Source: Cyanobacteria bacterium FACHB-471
GTDB lineage: Bacteria; Cyanobacteriota; Cyanobacteriia; Elainellales; Elainellaceae
NCBI GenBank assembly: GCA_014695345.1
Contig: JACJOC010000115.1
Location: 186,001-250,000, forward strand
Length of the DNA: 64,000 nt
Reading direction: 5' to 3'
In this document: piece by piece, positions 28,062 to 36,912 of the stretch
Numbering within the stretch: position 1 is the first letter of the stretch
Layout: each line of letters starts with the position of its first letter
Made by a program: the position numbers and the translations under genes
The notes under the pieces: model-generated
Databases searched by the model: none
Told to the model about the DNA's origin: nothing
Seen by the model: the letters and a program-made list of their open reading frames with translations, nothing else

Positions 28062-28994
28062 TTATAGTTCTGCTAAACGCTCAATTAGCAGTTGATAAAA
28101 TCTTTCAGAATCGGCAGTTTGAGCGACTTTAGTGTTTGGCGATCGCCCGCTACTATTCCACAAATCTACTACCGTTCGCCCGAGCGTGAGTTCACTCGCC
28201 ATCTCAATTTCTACATAACAGTTGCGATAATTAAACAGATCAGGCTGCAACAGATACGCAATCACACAAGGATCGTGAAGTGGACCGCCCGTCATCTCAA
28301 ATCGCTCAGCATCACGGCTACTGTAGTGTCCTAATAGGTTTGCAGCGGCAGTGCCAACCGGAGTAGTGATCGCCCGAATCTTTTCTAACCGTTCTGGTGT
28401 AGTGAGTACCTGATGAGTCACATCCAGGCTAAACATAGTTAGCTTGATGCCGCTGCTAAACACTACATGCGCTGCGTGGGGATCGACATAAAGGTTAAAC
28501 TCAGCCGAAGCAGTGACATTGCCCTGAGAAATTGCGCCGCCCATCAGCACGACTTCTAGAATTTTGGCAGCGATGCGTGGTTCTTTGATCAGGGCGATCG
28601 CCAAATTAGTCAACGGTCCAAGGGTGGCAACGGTAATTTCACCCGACGAACTCATCAACGTGTCAATTAAAAAGTCAACTCCATGTTGAGATTGAAGTGG
28701 CATCTGCGGTTCCGGCAGATCTACGCCTTCCAGACCTGTTTTGCCATGAACTTCTTCTGCGGTGGTAAGCGATCGCATCATCGGACGAGAGCAACCTGCA
28801 TACACTGGGATCTGCGTTCGTCCAGCTAATTCACAAATTTTGCGAGCATTTTTTGCGGTCAGGGAAAGCGGCACATTTCCGGCAACCGTTGTGATTCCCA
28901 ATAGGTTCAGTTCAGGAGAGGCGAAAGCAAGCAGCAGGGCGATCGCATCATCTACTCCCGGATCGCAATCAATGATGATGGGTTTTGCAGCCAT
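28062..28994 (-). CDS. Inosine/uridine-preferring nucleoside hydrolase
   Basis: 310 residues of the IunH family, which cleaves the N-glycosidic bond of nucleosides to ribose and free base. The Ca2+-binding DCDPGVDDA motif is at residues 9-17, near the N-terminus as expected. VAGNVPL, GPLTNLA (near 126) and the late PLHDPCVIAYLL with its catalytic-type His and metal-binding Asp are also present. Divergent from the SLH lipoprotein gene. It may cooperate with the ribokinase at 23974. Confidence 0.92.
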   Translation of the reverse strand: MAAKPIIIDCDPGVDDAIALLLAFASPELNLLGITTVAGNVPLSLTAKNARKICELAGRTQIPVYAGCSRPMMRSLTTAEEVHGKTGLEGVDLPEPQMPLQSQHGVDFLIDTLMSSSGEITVATLGPLTNLAIALIKEPRIAAKILEVVLMGGAISQGNVTASAEFNLYVDPHAAHVVFSSGIKLTMFSLDVTHQVLTTPERLEKIRAITTPVGTAAANLLGHYSSRDAERFEMTGGPLHDPCVIAYLLQPDLFNYRNCYVEIEMASELTLGRTVVDLWNSSGRSPNTKVAQTADSERFYQLLIERLAEL

Positions 28995-29069
28995 AGAGAT
29001 TTCTTCAAAGATTGATGGATGGGCGGCCCAACACCAGCAGAATAGCAGACGATCAATCTTTCGATCGTT

Positions 29070-29083
29070 CTACGCTAGCGTAG
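29070..29083. promoter_or_regulatory. 14-bp palindrome in a divergent promoter
   Basis: CTACGCTAGCGTAG is a perfect palindrome in the 130-bp gap between the nucleoside hydrolase (minus) and the SLH lipoprotein (plus), placed 42 bases before the latter's start. Operator role is inference. Confidence 0.35.
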
Positions 29084-29124
29084 GATTACGATGTGATTCT
29101 TGATGGTACGCTGCTACCTCCAAA

Positions 29125-30597
29125 ATGTTGCCCCTAAAACGACTTCCCAAACGTTTGTTTCTTCTAGGTTTTGCGGTTGCTTTGCTGCCGCTGGCTTCCT
29201 GCGCTAATAGCCCACTGGGGGAAACGCTCCAGCGCTCCCTGGCGGCTGACCCCCAGCTAGAGGAAAATCCGGTTTTGTTTGGCGGTACGCCTACCCCAGA
29301 GGCGACTCCGTCCGGAGTCGCTGAACTGCCCGCCAACTTTCCTGCCGAAATTCCGCGCTATCCGGGAGCGGAGCTAGTCGAGGTAATTCAGCCGAATGGC
29401 GACAATCCTAACGCGGAAGTGCAAACGCGCTGGCAGACTTCTGACCCGATTGAGCAAGTGCGCCGGTTTTACCAGGAAGCCTTTGCCTCAGACAATTGGA
29501 ATTTGGATCAGTCAGTAGAGGAAGCGATCGCCGCAGCACGAGACGGACTACGGGTAACGGTTGCACCAGTCTCTAATGCGGCAACTTTAACCGCTGCGAC
29601 CCCCACTGAATTTACGCTGCAATACGCTTTCACCAGTGATGCGGCTGTATCGTCGGAGCCAACCAACTCACCAAGGAATTCAGCTTCAGATAATTCAACT
29701 TCAGATAATTCAGCTTCAGACGATGCTGACGAAACGGCGGCTGTGCCACAACCCGGGGATCCTGACTTTATTGGACCCGTACCGCCAGCCGATTTTGGCA
29801 CCGATGCAAACAGCGATGCTGCTGCCCGTCCTACTTCTCAGCGCTTTAGCGACCTTGACCAGGCTCCCGAAGAATTGCGCCAATACGTTACAGATCTAGC
29901 GGAATTAGGCGTTTTTGGCGATCAGGCTAGCAACGAATTTAAGCCCAATCAAGAAATCACTCGACGGGAATATGCGCGCTGGCTAGTAGCAGCGAATAAT
30001 TTGATTTATGGCGATCGCCCTGCTAGTCGCATCCGTTTAGGCAACGGCAGTTCCCAGCCTGCCTTTCAGGACGTGCCGCGCAACGATCCCGACTTTGCCG
30101 CAATTCAAGGATTGGCAGAAGCAGGCTTGATTCCCAGCCCTCTTTCCGGCGATTCGACCACGGTCACCTTTCGCCCAGATGCACCTCTGACTCGCGAAAA
30201 CTTGATTCTCTGGAAAATGCCAATCGACACTCGCCAAACTTTACCGAATGCGTCACTAGAGGCAGTGCAGCAAACCTGGGGTTTCCAGGACACCGCTCGA
30301 ATTGACCCCAAGGCGCTACGGGCAGTTTTGGCAGACTTCCAAAATGGCGAACTGTCTAATATCCGTCGTGCCTTTGGCTATACCACCCTGTTTCAGCCGA
30401 AGAAAACCGTGACTCGTGCCGAAGCCACTGCCGTCCTCTGGTATTTCGGCATTCAAGGCGAAGGGCTATCCGCAAAAGATGCACTTCAAACTGAACAGCG
30501 AACCGAGCAGCAGACCGAACGACCACTCCAGCAACAGCCCACCAGCCAGCAGTCTAACCAGCAGCCCAACCAGCCATCTGGCTCACAGTCCAGGTAA
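29125..30597 (+). CDS. SLH-domain lipoprotein
   Basis: 490 residues. A signal sequence (RLFLLGFAVALLPLASC) ends in lipobox LASC, so the protein is predicted to be lipid-anchored. A mid domain (ELPANFPAEIPRYPGAELVEVIQP to about residue 160) is a small alpha/beta unit often seen before SLH domains in cyanobacteria. A Ser/Asp-rich linker with a 15-nt DNA repeat (three near-copies from about 29684) follows. SLH-type segments then include YVTDLAELGVFGD..FKPNQEITRREYARWLV (about 251-285) and PAFQDVP..AAIQGLAEAGLIP (about 310-340), and a degenerate third. The last 35 residues are Gln-rich. SLH domains bind peptidoglycan-linked polymer, so it may link a membrane to the wall. Confidence 0.85.
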   Translation: MLPLKRLPKRLFLLGFAVALLPLASCANSPLGETLQRSLAADPQLEENPVLFGGTPTPEATPSGVAELPANFPAEIPRYPGAELVEVIQPNGDNPNAEVQTRWQTSDPIEQVRRFYQEAFASDNWNLDQSVEEAIAAARDGLRVTVAPVSNAATLTAATPTEFTLQYAFTSDAAVSSEPTNSPRNSASDNSTSDNSASDDADETAAVPQPGDPDFIGPVPPADFGTDANSDAAARPTSQRFSDLDQAPEELRQYVTDLAELGVFGDQASNEFKPNQEITRREYARWLVAANNLIYGDRPASRIRLGNGSSQPAFQDVPRNDPDFAAIQGLAEAGLIPSPLSGDSTTVTFRPDAPLTRENLILWKMPIDTRQTLPNASLEAVQQTWGFQDTARIDPKALRAVLADFQNGELSNIRRAFGYTTLFQPKKTVTRAEATAVLWYFGIQGEGLSAKDALQTEQRTEQQTERPLQQQPTSQQSNQQPNQPSGSQSR

Positions 30598-30614
30598 TTT
30601 ACCCGCTGATTCTT

Positions 30615-31703
30615 ATGCACAGGCTACAAAAACATTGTCTAGCAGCGGGAGTGGCGCTTCTGCCATTTCTGTTTCCGATCGCAGCCAAGGCAGCAACCTT
30701 CAGCCAGGCGTATGTGTTTGGTGATAGCCTCTCAGACACAGGCAATGTATATAGACGAACACTCCGACTCTATCCCCGTCCGCCCTACTTCAAAGGGCGA
30801 TTTTCTAACGGGCTAGTTTGGAATGAGTACGTCACTCAAGGACTGAGACTCGAAGCCGATCGCGATAACAACTATGCTTACGGTGGCACCACGACCGGAG
30901 AGGATGACGCAGTCTCCCTCCCGCTACTGGAATTTCCTGGATTACAGAAGCAGGTGAGAAGTTTTGTTGAAGACAACCCTGCTGCCGATCCCAATGCGCT
31001 GTATCTCGTCTGGTCAGGCGCAAATGACTATCTTGGCAGCAACGTCACAAACCCCGCAATTCCCCCAGCTAACTTATCCTCAGCAATCACAACTCTTGCC
31101 CAAGCAGGAGCGCGAACAATCATGGTGGGCAACCTGCCCGACTTGGGACGATTGCCTTCCACCCGCCAAACAGCGGAGTCTGGCAGGTTAAACCGCTTGA
31201 GCAGTCGGCATAATGTTAATTTGGCGAGACAGCTACGGCGGTTAGATCGCACCCTCAATCCGCAAGTGAATTTGCTGACGCTTGATGTAGACACTTTGTT
31301 TGACCAAGCACAAGCTAATCCCACCGCGTATGGCTTCAGGAATGTCACTCGCTCTTGTCTCTCAGTGCCATCTTGCCGCTCAACTCCGAGTTTGCAGAAT
31401 CGCTATCTATTTTGGGATGACATCCACCCCACAACTGCTGGGCATCGACAGATTGCCCAACTCGCGCTGGATCTGCTAGCTGAACCTGCTCGTGAAGTGC
31501 AGCCTCAAGTTGGGCTTGCCGTTGCAGAAGCTCGCTCTGAAGCACAAACACCTCAACCTGCTAGTCAAGCCGCGCCAGCCAGTGTTCCTGAACCAACTTC
31601 GGTTGCAGGGCTGCTCACAATTACTATGCTGGGAATTACACTACGACGCAAAGCAGGGCGATCGCCCCATTCCATTCCTCCTTCAAATCATGCCTCTATC
31701 TGA
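30615..31703 (+). CDS. Secreted SGNH/GDSL hydrolase with PEP-CTERM anchor
   Basis: 362 residues. Signal peptide to about residue 26 (AKA). Block I FGDSLSDTGN has the nucleophile Ser38, block III SGANDYL has Asn137 and block V WDDIHPTTAGH supplies Asp268/His271, so the Ser-Asp-His triad is complete. These are esterases or lipases of the outer-membrane GDSL subgroup. The C-terminus VPEPTSVAGLL, a hydrophobic stretch, then LRRKAGR is a PEP-CTERM sorting signal, processed by exosortase. It starts 17 bases after the SLH gene and overlaps the next gene by 14 bases, so the three may form an operon. Confidence 0.9.
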   Translation: MHRLQKHCLAAGVALLPFLFPIAAKAATFSQAYVFGDSLSDTGNVYRRTLRLYPRPPYFKGRFSNGLVWNEYVTQGLRLEADRDNNYAYGGTTTGEDDAVSLPLLEFPGLQKQVRSFVEDNPAADPNALYLVWSGANDYLGSNVTNPAIPPANLSSAITTLAQAGARTIMVGNLPDLGRLPSTRQTAESGRLNRLSSRHNVNLARQLRRLDRTLNPQVNLLTLDVDTLFDQAQANPTAYGFRNVTRSCLSVPSCRSTPSLQNRYLFWDDIHPTTAGHRQIAQLALDLLAEPAREVQPQVGLAVAEARSEAQTPQPASQAAPASVPEPTSVAGLLTITMLGITLRRKAGRSPHSIPPSNHASI

Positions 31704-32748
31704 CCCCGATCGCCTGTTTGACCTGATCGAAACGCTCGTTCTCCATCATTCTCCCAGCGGCGCAGAGGCAGAAATTGACGGTTTTTTGCTCGACCAGTTC
31801 AAAGCACTGGGAGTCGAAGCCTGGTTAGATGAGGCTGGAAATGCGATCGCCAAAATCCCCGGTCGCGATTCGACCAAATCTCTCGCCATCACCGCCCACA
31901 AAGACGAAATCGGCGGCATCGTCAAATCCATCGGCAAACACGGTCGAGTAGAAGTGCGGAAATTGGGCGGCTCCTTTCCCTGGGTTTATGGGGAAGGCGT
32001 TGTCGATTTGTTGGGCGATCGCCAGACGCTCAGCGGCATTCTCAGCTTTGGCTCGCGTCACGTTTCCCACGAATCGCCCCAAAAGGCGCTGCAAGAAGAC
32101 AAAGTGTTGCGCTGGGAAGATACCTGGGTCGAAACCAAATGCACTGATGCAGAATTAGAGGCAGCGGGCATTCGCCCTGGCACTCGTGTCGTCGTTGGTA
32201 AACACCGCAAGCGTCCTTTTCGGATGAAAAACTACATCGCTAGCTACACCCTCGACAACAAAGCCTCGATCGCCATTCTGCTAGGGCTAGCCGAAGTTCT
32301 AAAAGAACCCGCGATCGACATCTATTTAGTTGCCTCCTCTAAAGAAGAAGTAGGAGCCGTAGGAGCGCTCTATTTTTCCCGCAATCAACGGTTAGATGCC
32401 TTAATTGCGCTAGAAATTTGTCCGCTGTCCACTGAGTATCCGATTCAAGACGGAGACATTCCCGTTTTGCTCTCTCAAGATGCCTATGGACTTTACGATG
32501 AAACCCTGAATGCTCAGATTCGGGAAGCATCTGTGCAGATTGGCGTTCCGCTTCAGTTTGCCACTATCAGCGGCTTTGGCAGCGATGGCTCGATCGCCAT
32601 GAAAAATGGTCACGTTGCCCGTGCCGCCTGTCTCGGCTTTCCCACCCAAAACACCCACGGGTACGAAATTGCAGACCTGGGAGCGATCGCCAACTGCATC
32701 GACATTCTCAAAGCCTATTGCAGTGATGTAACGACCTGTGAACCATAA
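31690..32748 (+). CDS. M42-family metallopeptidase
   Basis: 352 residues from the ATG at 31690 (MPLSDPDRLF); the frame is open further upstream, but that region codes for the GDSL protein. Family features: ITAHKDEIGGIV with the first metal-ligand His, SYTLDNKASIAILLGLAE with the bridging Asp, ASSKEEVGAVGA with the catalytic Glu-Glu pair, and GFPTQNTHGYEI with the last His ligand. M42 enzymes (glutamyl/deblocking aminopeptidases) form tetrahedral dodecamers that degrade peptides in the cytosol. It overlaps the preceding coding region by 14 bases. Confidence 0.9.
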   Translation: MPLSDPDRLFDLIETLVLHHSPSGAEAEIDGFLLDQFKALGVEAWLDEAGNAIAKIPGRDSTKSLAITAHKDEIGGIVKSIGKHGRVEVRKLGGSFPWVYGEGVVDLLGDRQTLSGILSFGSRHVSHESPQKALQEDKVLRWEDTWVETKCTDAELEAAGIRPGTRVVVGKHRKRPFRMKNYIASYTLDNKASIAILLGLAEVLKEPAIDIYLVASSKEEVGAVGALYFSRNQRLDALIALEICPLSTEYPIQDGDIPVLLSQDAYGLYDETLNAQIREASVQIGVPLQFATISGFGSDGSIAMKNGHVARAACLGFPTQNTHGYEIADLGAIANCIDILKAYCSDVTTCEP

Positions 32749-32812
32749 ACGGACGATCCCCGCGATTCCCTACAATGAGAGTAAAGGTTCCGTTGAGTAG
32801 TTCCGGCGAAAT

Positions 32813-33277
32813 ATGCCCACAACTGTTGCTGATGTCATGAGCCACGACCCTATCGTGGTCAAGCCCGAAACACCACTGAAAGAAGCTATCCACCTGATTG
32901 CTGAAAAACGAGTCAGTGGACTGCCAGTCATCGATGAGCAAGGCAAGTTGGTTGGGGTAATCTCAGAAACTGACCTGATGTGGCAGGAAACAGGAGCCAC
33001 CCCTCCGCCTTACATCATGGTTTTAGACAGCGTTATTTATCTAGAAAACCCGGCCCGCTACGAGCAAGAACTGCACAAAGCACTGGGGCAAACCGTTGGC
33101 GAAGTCATGACCAAGGAAGCGATCACGACCAAGCCTGACCAACCTTTGCGTGAAGCAGCCCAGTTGATGCACGACCGTGATGTGCGTCGGTTGCCCGTGG
33201 TTGACCCCACTGGTAAGGTCGTTGGAGTTTTGACTCGTGGCGACATCGTGCGCTTTATGGCAGCAAATCAGGATTAG
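32813..33277 (+). CDS. CBS-domain-pair protein
   Basis: 154 residues made up of two CBS motifs and little else. The first is TVADVMSHDPIVVKPETPLKEAIHLIAEKRVSGLPVIDEQGKLVGVISETDL (from residue 3) and the second TVGEVMTKEAITTKPDQPLREAAQLMHDRDVRRLPVVDPTGKVVGVLTRGDIVR (from about residue 91). A linker of about 35 residues between them is aromatic. Such stand-alone Bateman modules bind adenine nucleotides and regulate a partner; the partner is unknown here. Its stop lies 10 bases before the start of the HEAT-repeat gene, so the two are likely co-transcribed. Confidence 0.9.
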   Translation: MPTTVADVMSHDPIVVKPETPLKEAIHLIAEKRVSGLPVIDEQGKLVGVISETDLMWQETGATPPPYIMVLDSVIYLENPARYEQELHKALGQTVGEVMTKEAITTKPDQPLREAAQLMHDRDVRRLPVVDPTGKVVGVLTRGDIVRFMAANQD

Positions 33278-33288
33278 TGGAGAATTTA

Positions 33289-33945
33289 ATGAGCATTACC
33301 CCTGAGTCGGTTAAACAACTCTTGGATTCCGAAGATTTTGGAGAGCGGTTGAGCGCAGTCAATCAGATGCGCCAGCTTGACCCGGCGATCGCCTTTGATC
33401 TCATCCAGGTCGCTGCCCAAGACAAGAGCGCGCGTGTGCGCTATGCCGCTATCAGCCAAATCTCTAGCTTGGGTAAGCAAGATTTAGAAACCGCTTTGCC
33501 CCTTTTGCGCGATCGTCTGCTCAATGACAGCGAGCCAGATGTCCAGGCGGCGGCGGCTGACTCTTTGGGAGCGCTAAAGCTCACTGATGCGTTTGAAGAC
33601 TTGCAGCAGCTTTATCACAGCACTTCTGAATGGTTAGTCAAATTCAGTATCATTGCAGCTTTGGGAGAGTTAGGAGACAGCCGCTCCTTTGACCTGTTAG
33701 AATCCGCGCTAAACGCAGATAACGAACTCGTTAAGACAGCGGCGATCGGTTCCCTAGGTGAATTGGGAGACAGCCGTGCGCTGCCTCTGCTGATTCCCTT
33801 CGTCTCTCATCCCGATTGGCAAATTCGCTACAGGCTCGTGCAAGCCCTGAGTCACTTTGACCATCCAGACGCAAAAGCAGCCTTGCAAAGTCTTTCCCAG
33901 GACGAAATGCAGCCTGTCGCTCAAGAAGCAAAAACACACCTCTAG
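33289..33945 (+). CDS. HEAT-repeat protein, NblB-like
   Basis: 218 residues from the ATG at 33289, with GGAG five bases upstream; an in-frame GTG at 33277 is less likely. Five or six HEAT-type helical pairs are visible, with the recurrent pattern D..VR..A...L..LGD..A...L (for example AAIGSLGELGDSRALPLL). The opening MSITPESVKQLLDSEDFGERLSAVNQ resembles NblB, a phycobilisome-degradation factor related to phycobilin lyases. The same fold occurs in bilin lyase subunits (CpcE/F), so NblB is the best but not the only reading. Confidence 0.7.
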   Translation: MSITPESVKQLLDSEDFGERLSAVNQMRQLDPAIAFDLIQVAAQDKSARVRYAAISQISSLGKQDLETALPLLRDRLLNDSEPDVQAAAADSLGALKLTDAFEDLQQLYHSTSEWLVKFSIIAALGELGDSRSFDLLESALNADNELVKTAAIGSLGELGDSRALPLLIPFVSHPDWQIRYRLVQALSHFDHPDAKAALQSLSQDEMQPVAQEAKTHL

Positions 33946-33982
33946 ACCTATTAGGCAAGGCAGCATAGTGCCGATCACTCAA

Positions 33983-34038
33983 GTTAGGACAAAAGAGAGA
34001 GGCGGGGCTAAAGCCCCGCCTCTCTCTTTTGTCCTAAC
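33983..34038. terminator. Large perfect hairpin after the HEAT gene
   Basis: 27-bp perfectly complementary arms (33983-34009 and 34012-34038) with a two-base AA loop. The stem contains GGCGGGGC/GCCCCGCC and an internal TCTCTCTTTT run in the right arm. It lies 38 bases after the stop at 33945 and can act as a bidirectional terminator; the length and perfection also fit a small mobile palindromic repeat. Confidence 0.65.
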
Positions 34039-34491
34039 CTTTATAACTACAGCTGTACCCCTGAAGTAACTAGCGCTTTTCACCACTCTTTTCACATCGG
34101 CCACGCTTTATTTCACCAAGGGTTTGTATTCAAAACAACAAACTTGAAGAGACGGTGAACTGTACTGCTCTGCCGATGACAAACTTTCGGTAAATGTGAG
34201 TACATGAAAACGTGGGTCGCGTAAGTTTACCTAAAAACCAGATTTAGCTTCTATAAGCTCGGTCTCCCTACTGAAATAGGTTCTGCATTTACCTCACTAC
34301 ATCTACCAACGGCGAAATTGTCTTTTGACTTTCAAAGCCAGTGCCGTCCCCTAAATGCAGAAACAAGACTGGAGTCTGGTTCATTCATCACTCACCACAC
34401 GTGGCCTTACCAGGGAAATGTGACCTACCTGTCAGCTATTTGACGAACTATCGAATTTCTACTGAATTTACTGAATTTAAGGAAGACAGCA
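34039..34491. promoter_or_regulatory. Leader region of the first PEP-CTERM protein (copy A)
   Basis: About 450 bases without a gene. The stretch 34121-34210 is clearly related to 35389-35480 upstream of the second PEP-CTERM gene: shared words include CAACAAACTTGAAGA, GCCGATGACAA and TGTGAGTA in the same order and spacing. A weaker match (CATCTACC) continues past 34300. The conserved block probably contains a shared promoter or regulator site. Confidence 0.55.
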
Positions 34492-35166
34492 ATGAAGCTT
34501 CGTGGATATCTTTTTGCAGCCGCTACAGCCGCTACAGCCGTAGCAGGACTAACAGTTCCCGCTCAAGCTGCCACTTTTGGCAACACCGGTATCACCTTTG
34601 ACAAAGATACCACTGTAAACTTTTCATTCCAGGAATCTCACGGTAGATTTCGGTCAGACCTGGGTATCCAGCAAGTAGGCGCACCCGGCAGTTTCACCAC
34701 CCTGTTTAGCGAAGCAAACCCTGGCTATGACAGCAGTGCGAATGATTGGGCTGGAAGCTGCGGTAACACTGTACAAAACTGCGACACCTCCTTCAAGTTT
34801 GAGGCAGGTAAGACTTATAGCTTCGTTTTGACCAGAAACTCCGGCACGAATGGCGTATCTGCTAACCGGGTTTTCTCCACCAACTCACTCAACAGCAACA
34901 ACTCCAAGCAGGCTATTTTTACGGGTGACCTGTTCAGTGGCGGTGCCACCATCGCCTTTGAGGACATTGGTGGAACTGCCAATGGCGCAACTTGTGCAGC
35001 TCAAGGCAGCAATCCTAAGGCTGATTGCGACTTCAACGACTTCATCGTTACAGCCCAAGCTGAAAGTGAAACTAGCGAGTCTGTTCCCGAACCCGCAACT
35101 CTTGCTGGTCTAGGCGCAGTAGCGGCTGGCTTTGTTGCGTCTCGTCGTCGTCGCAAAACGGCTTAA
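34492..35166 (+). CDS. PEP-CTERM protein, DUF4114-like (copy 1)
   Basis: 224 residues, exported. Signal peptide MKLRGYLFAAATAATAVAGLTVPAQA is cleaved after AQA. The body is beta-rich with four cysteines in pairs, and ends with the DCDFNDFIVT motif typical of the acidic Ca-binding-like end of DUF4114. The terminus SVPEPATLAGLGAVAAGFVASRRRRK is a textbook PEP-CTERM signal for exosortase. AAGGAAGA precedes the ATG. Paralogue of the gene at 35750: the first 26 coding bases are identical. Expected role: surface or extracellular matrix protein. Confidence 0.88.
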   Translation: MKLRGYLFAAATAATAVAGLTVPAQAATFGNTGITFDKDTTVNFSFQESHGRFRSDLGIQQVGAPGSFTTLFSEANPGYDSSANDWAGSCGNTVQNCDTSFKFEAGKTYSFVLTRNSGTNGVSANRVFSTNSLNSNNSKQAIFTGDLFSGGATIAFEDIGGTANGATCAAQGSNPKADCDFNDFIVTAQAESETSESVPEPATLAGLGAVAAGFVASRRRRKTA

Positions 35167-35197
35167 GTTGCTGAATTCATTGCTCCTTGAATAACTT

Positions 35198-35235
35198 AAT
35201 GAATGGTAGCGTGGCTAGCTGCGCTACCATTCATT
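35198..35235 (+). terminator. Hairpin after PEP-CTERM copy 1
   Basis: 14-bp perfect arms (35198-35211 and 35222-35235, containing AATGGTAGCG / CGCTACCATT) with a 10-base loop, about 30 bases after the stop codon. No T-run. Confidence 0.55.
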
Positions 35236-35749
35236 GCCTCAAAAGAGATTCAGGTGAAGGGAGATTTAGGTGAAAGGACGGTTCAGGTAGCAGAGCGATC
35301 GCCCACCTAATCTCCCCAACTTCCCTATCCCTTTTCGTGCCGGCAAATCATTAGCAACAAAGCCTGCTCTGAACCACAGTTCATCAAGGTTTTGTATTGA
35401 AAGCAACAAACTTGAAGAATAGGTAAACAAAGGCACCACGCCGATGACAATCTCTCGGAGAGTGTGAGTAGATAAGAACATAGACCAGTACATTCACTTA
35501 GCCTCCAAAGTTTACGAGAAGTACTAAATAGCAGCCCATCTAATGACTCTGTATCTATCTCATCGCATCTACCTTAAATAATAGGGATTTAACTTCCGAG
35601 TTATAAAAGCGATTGTTGATACGATCAAAACACGGAGAAGCTTCGGTCTATTTTGAGACAGTCTGAGTAATGCCTATCCGCCCCATGAAGGATTACTCAA
35701 CACTCACAAGTCAAAATCATCCAATCTCTCCCCATCAAGGAAAATAGCA
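35236..35749. promoter_or_regulatory. Leader region of the second PEP-CTERM protein (copy B)
   Basis: About 510 bases. 35389-35480 is the partner of the block at 34121-34210. AGGAAAATAGCA precedes the ATG at 35750, as AGGAAGACAGCA does at copy 1, so even the ribosome sites are alike. No gene seen. Confidence 0.5.
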
Positions 35750-36445
35750 ATGAAGCTTCGTGGATATCTTTTTGCCGCAGCTACCGCCGTTACTGCCGCA
35801 TGTTTAACCGTTCCTGCTCAAGCAGCAAGCTTATTCAACAACAGTAATCCGATCTCATTCAGCAAAGACACCAGAGTTGAATTCAAGTTTCATGCTTCTC
35901 ATGGTGCTTATCAATCTACCCTTGCTGTGTATAACAGCAACAGACAACGGCTGCAAAATCTGTTCGTAGAAGATTTACCACGTGACCCAATTTCGGGCGG
36001 TAAAACTAATCAATACAACAACGTAGACTCTCGCGGAACTTGTGGAGTCACAGTTAATCCTGCGCCTTGCGTCACCACATACACTTTTCTGGCTAACACC
36101 TCTTACTATCTGGGTTTAAGTTCCTTAGGAATTAACACAACCGTTTTTTCAGATGATCCTGTCGGAGGTGCTACCCCTGGTGGCTTTAGATTCGTTGCGG
36201 ATGTTGATTCTGTTCTTTATCCAACCAAGTATGCACCACCTACCGGTGCTAACTTTAAGTCTTTACCGCTCCAGAATGGCGAGACGGCAATCCTGATTAA
36301 TGATTCCTCGCCTGTTGACCGAGATGCAAATGATTTTGTTGTTACGGCTAAGTCTGTACCAGAACCAGCAACTCTGGCTGGATTGGGTGTAGTCGCGGCT
36401 GGACTAGCAGCTTCCCGCCGCCGTAAGGCAGGGCAAACAGCTTAG
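35750..36445 (+). CDS. PEP-CTERM protein (copy 2)
   Basis: 231 residues, exported; signal peptide MKLRGYLFAAATAVTAACLTVPAQA. The body shares with copy 1 the early SxxISFSKDTxVEFKFxxSHG strand pattern and the late DRDANDFVVTAKS motif, but the middle has diverged. The C-terminal SVPEPATLAGLGVVAAGLAASRRRK is again a PEP-CTERM signal. A tandem duplicate of the gene at 34492, including upstream DNA. Function unknown; a cell-surface or sheath role is likely. Confidence 0.87.
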   Translation: MKLRGYLFAAATAVTAACLTVPAQAASLFNNSNPISFSKDTRVEFKFHASHGAYQSTLAVYNSNRQRLQNLFVEDLPRDPISGGKTNQYNNVDSRGTCGVTVNPAPCVTTYTFLANTSYYLGLSSLGINTTVFSDDPVGGATPGGFRFVADVDSVLYPTKYAPPTGANFKSLPLQNGETAILINDSSPVDRDANDFVVTAKSVPEPATLAGLGVVAAGLAASRRRKAGQTA

Positions 36446-36912
36446 TTCAATACTTGACCCAATAGCTTGAATTATTTGGGCTAGTTAAAAAATTGTGTGA
36501 GCTTCCTGATTGGAAATAGCAGAGTGTGACGAATCGCACTCCGGGGCTAGAGAGTCAAGAGATGACTGGAAGTTCATAGTGTCTTTGACGGGAGTTGGAA
36601 CCGTAGGGGTGTTCCAACTCCCATTTCTTGTAAGCATTTCTCAGAATATAGGCGCCAAGATAGATATGTTAGTATTTAAATATATGGGCTTAAGCTCTAG
36701 CAAACACTGCGAGAGTTAGCTTTAAAGGATAAGTCTTGCTGCTTATTCTAATTGCGATAGCTTCGGTTAGCTTGACATTCGATCGGGTTAACTTGTAGCT
36801 ATTTGCAGAGTTATTTCAATAATTGTCCCTGAAAGCCTCCAGAACTGAGTATGCTGCTGCATAAGGTCAGGAAATGTTTGTTTTATATCCCTGAAACTGT
36901 GAGGTTTTTCTT
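36446..36912. other. Intergenic region after the PEP-CTERM pair
   Basis: About 465 bases. Contains the terminator-like hairpin at 36590-36622 and AT-rich sequence before the anti-sigma gene. A short ORF here has no motif and is not accepted. Confidence 0.5.
36590..36622 (+). terminator. Hairpin after PEP-CTERM copy 2
   Basis: 12-bp perfect arms GGGAGTTGGAAC / GTTCCAACTCCC with a 9-base loop, about 145 bases past the stop; followed by ATTTCTT. A probable intrinsic terminator. Confidence 0.6.

Noticed and set aside
31492-31689. 66-residue N-terminal extension of the M42 peptidase frame
   Set aside because: The region encodes the C-terminus and PEP-CTERM signal of the GDSL hydrolase in another frame; the conserved M42 sequence begins at the ATG at 31690.
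36510-36719. 69-residue plus-strand ORF after the PEP-CTERM pair
   Set aside because: No motif, poor composition, and it spans a terminator-like hairpin.
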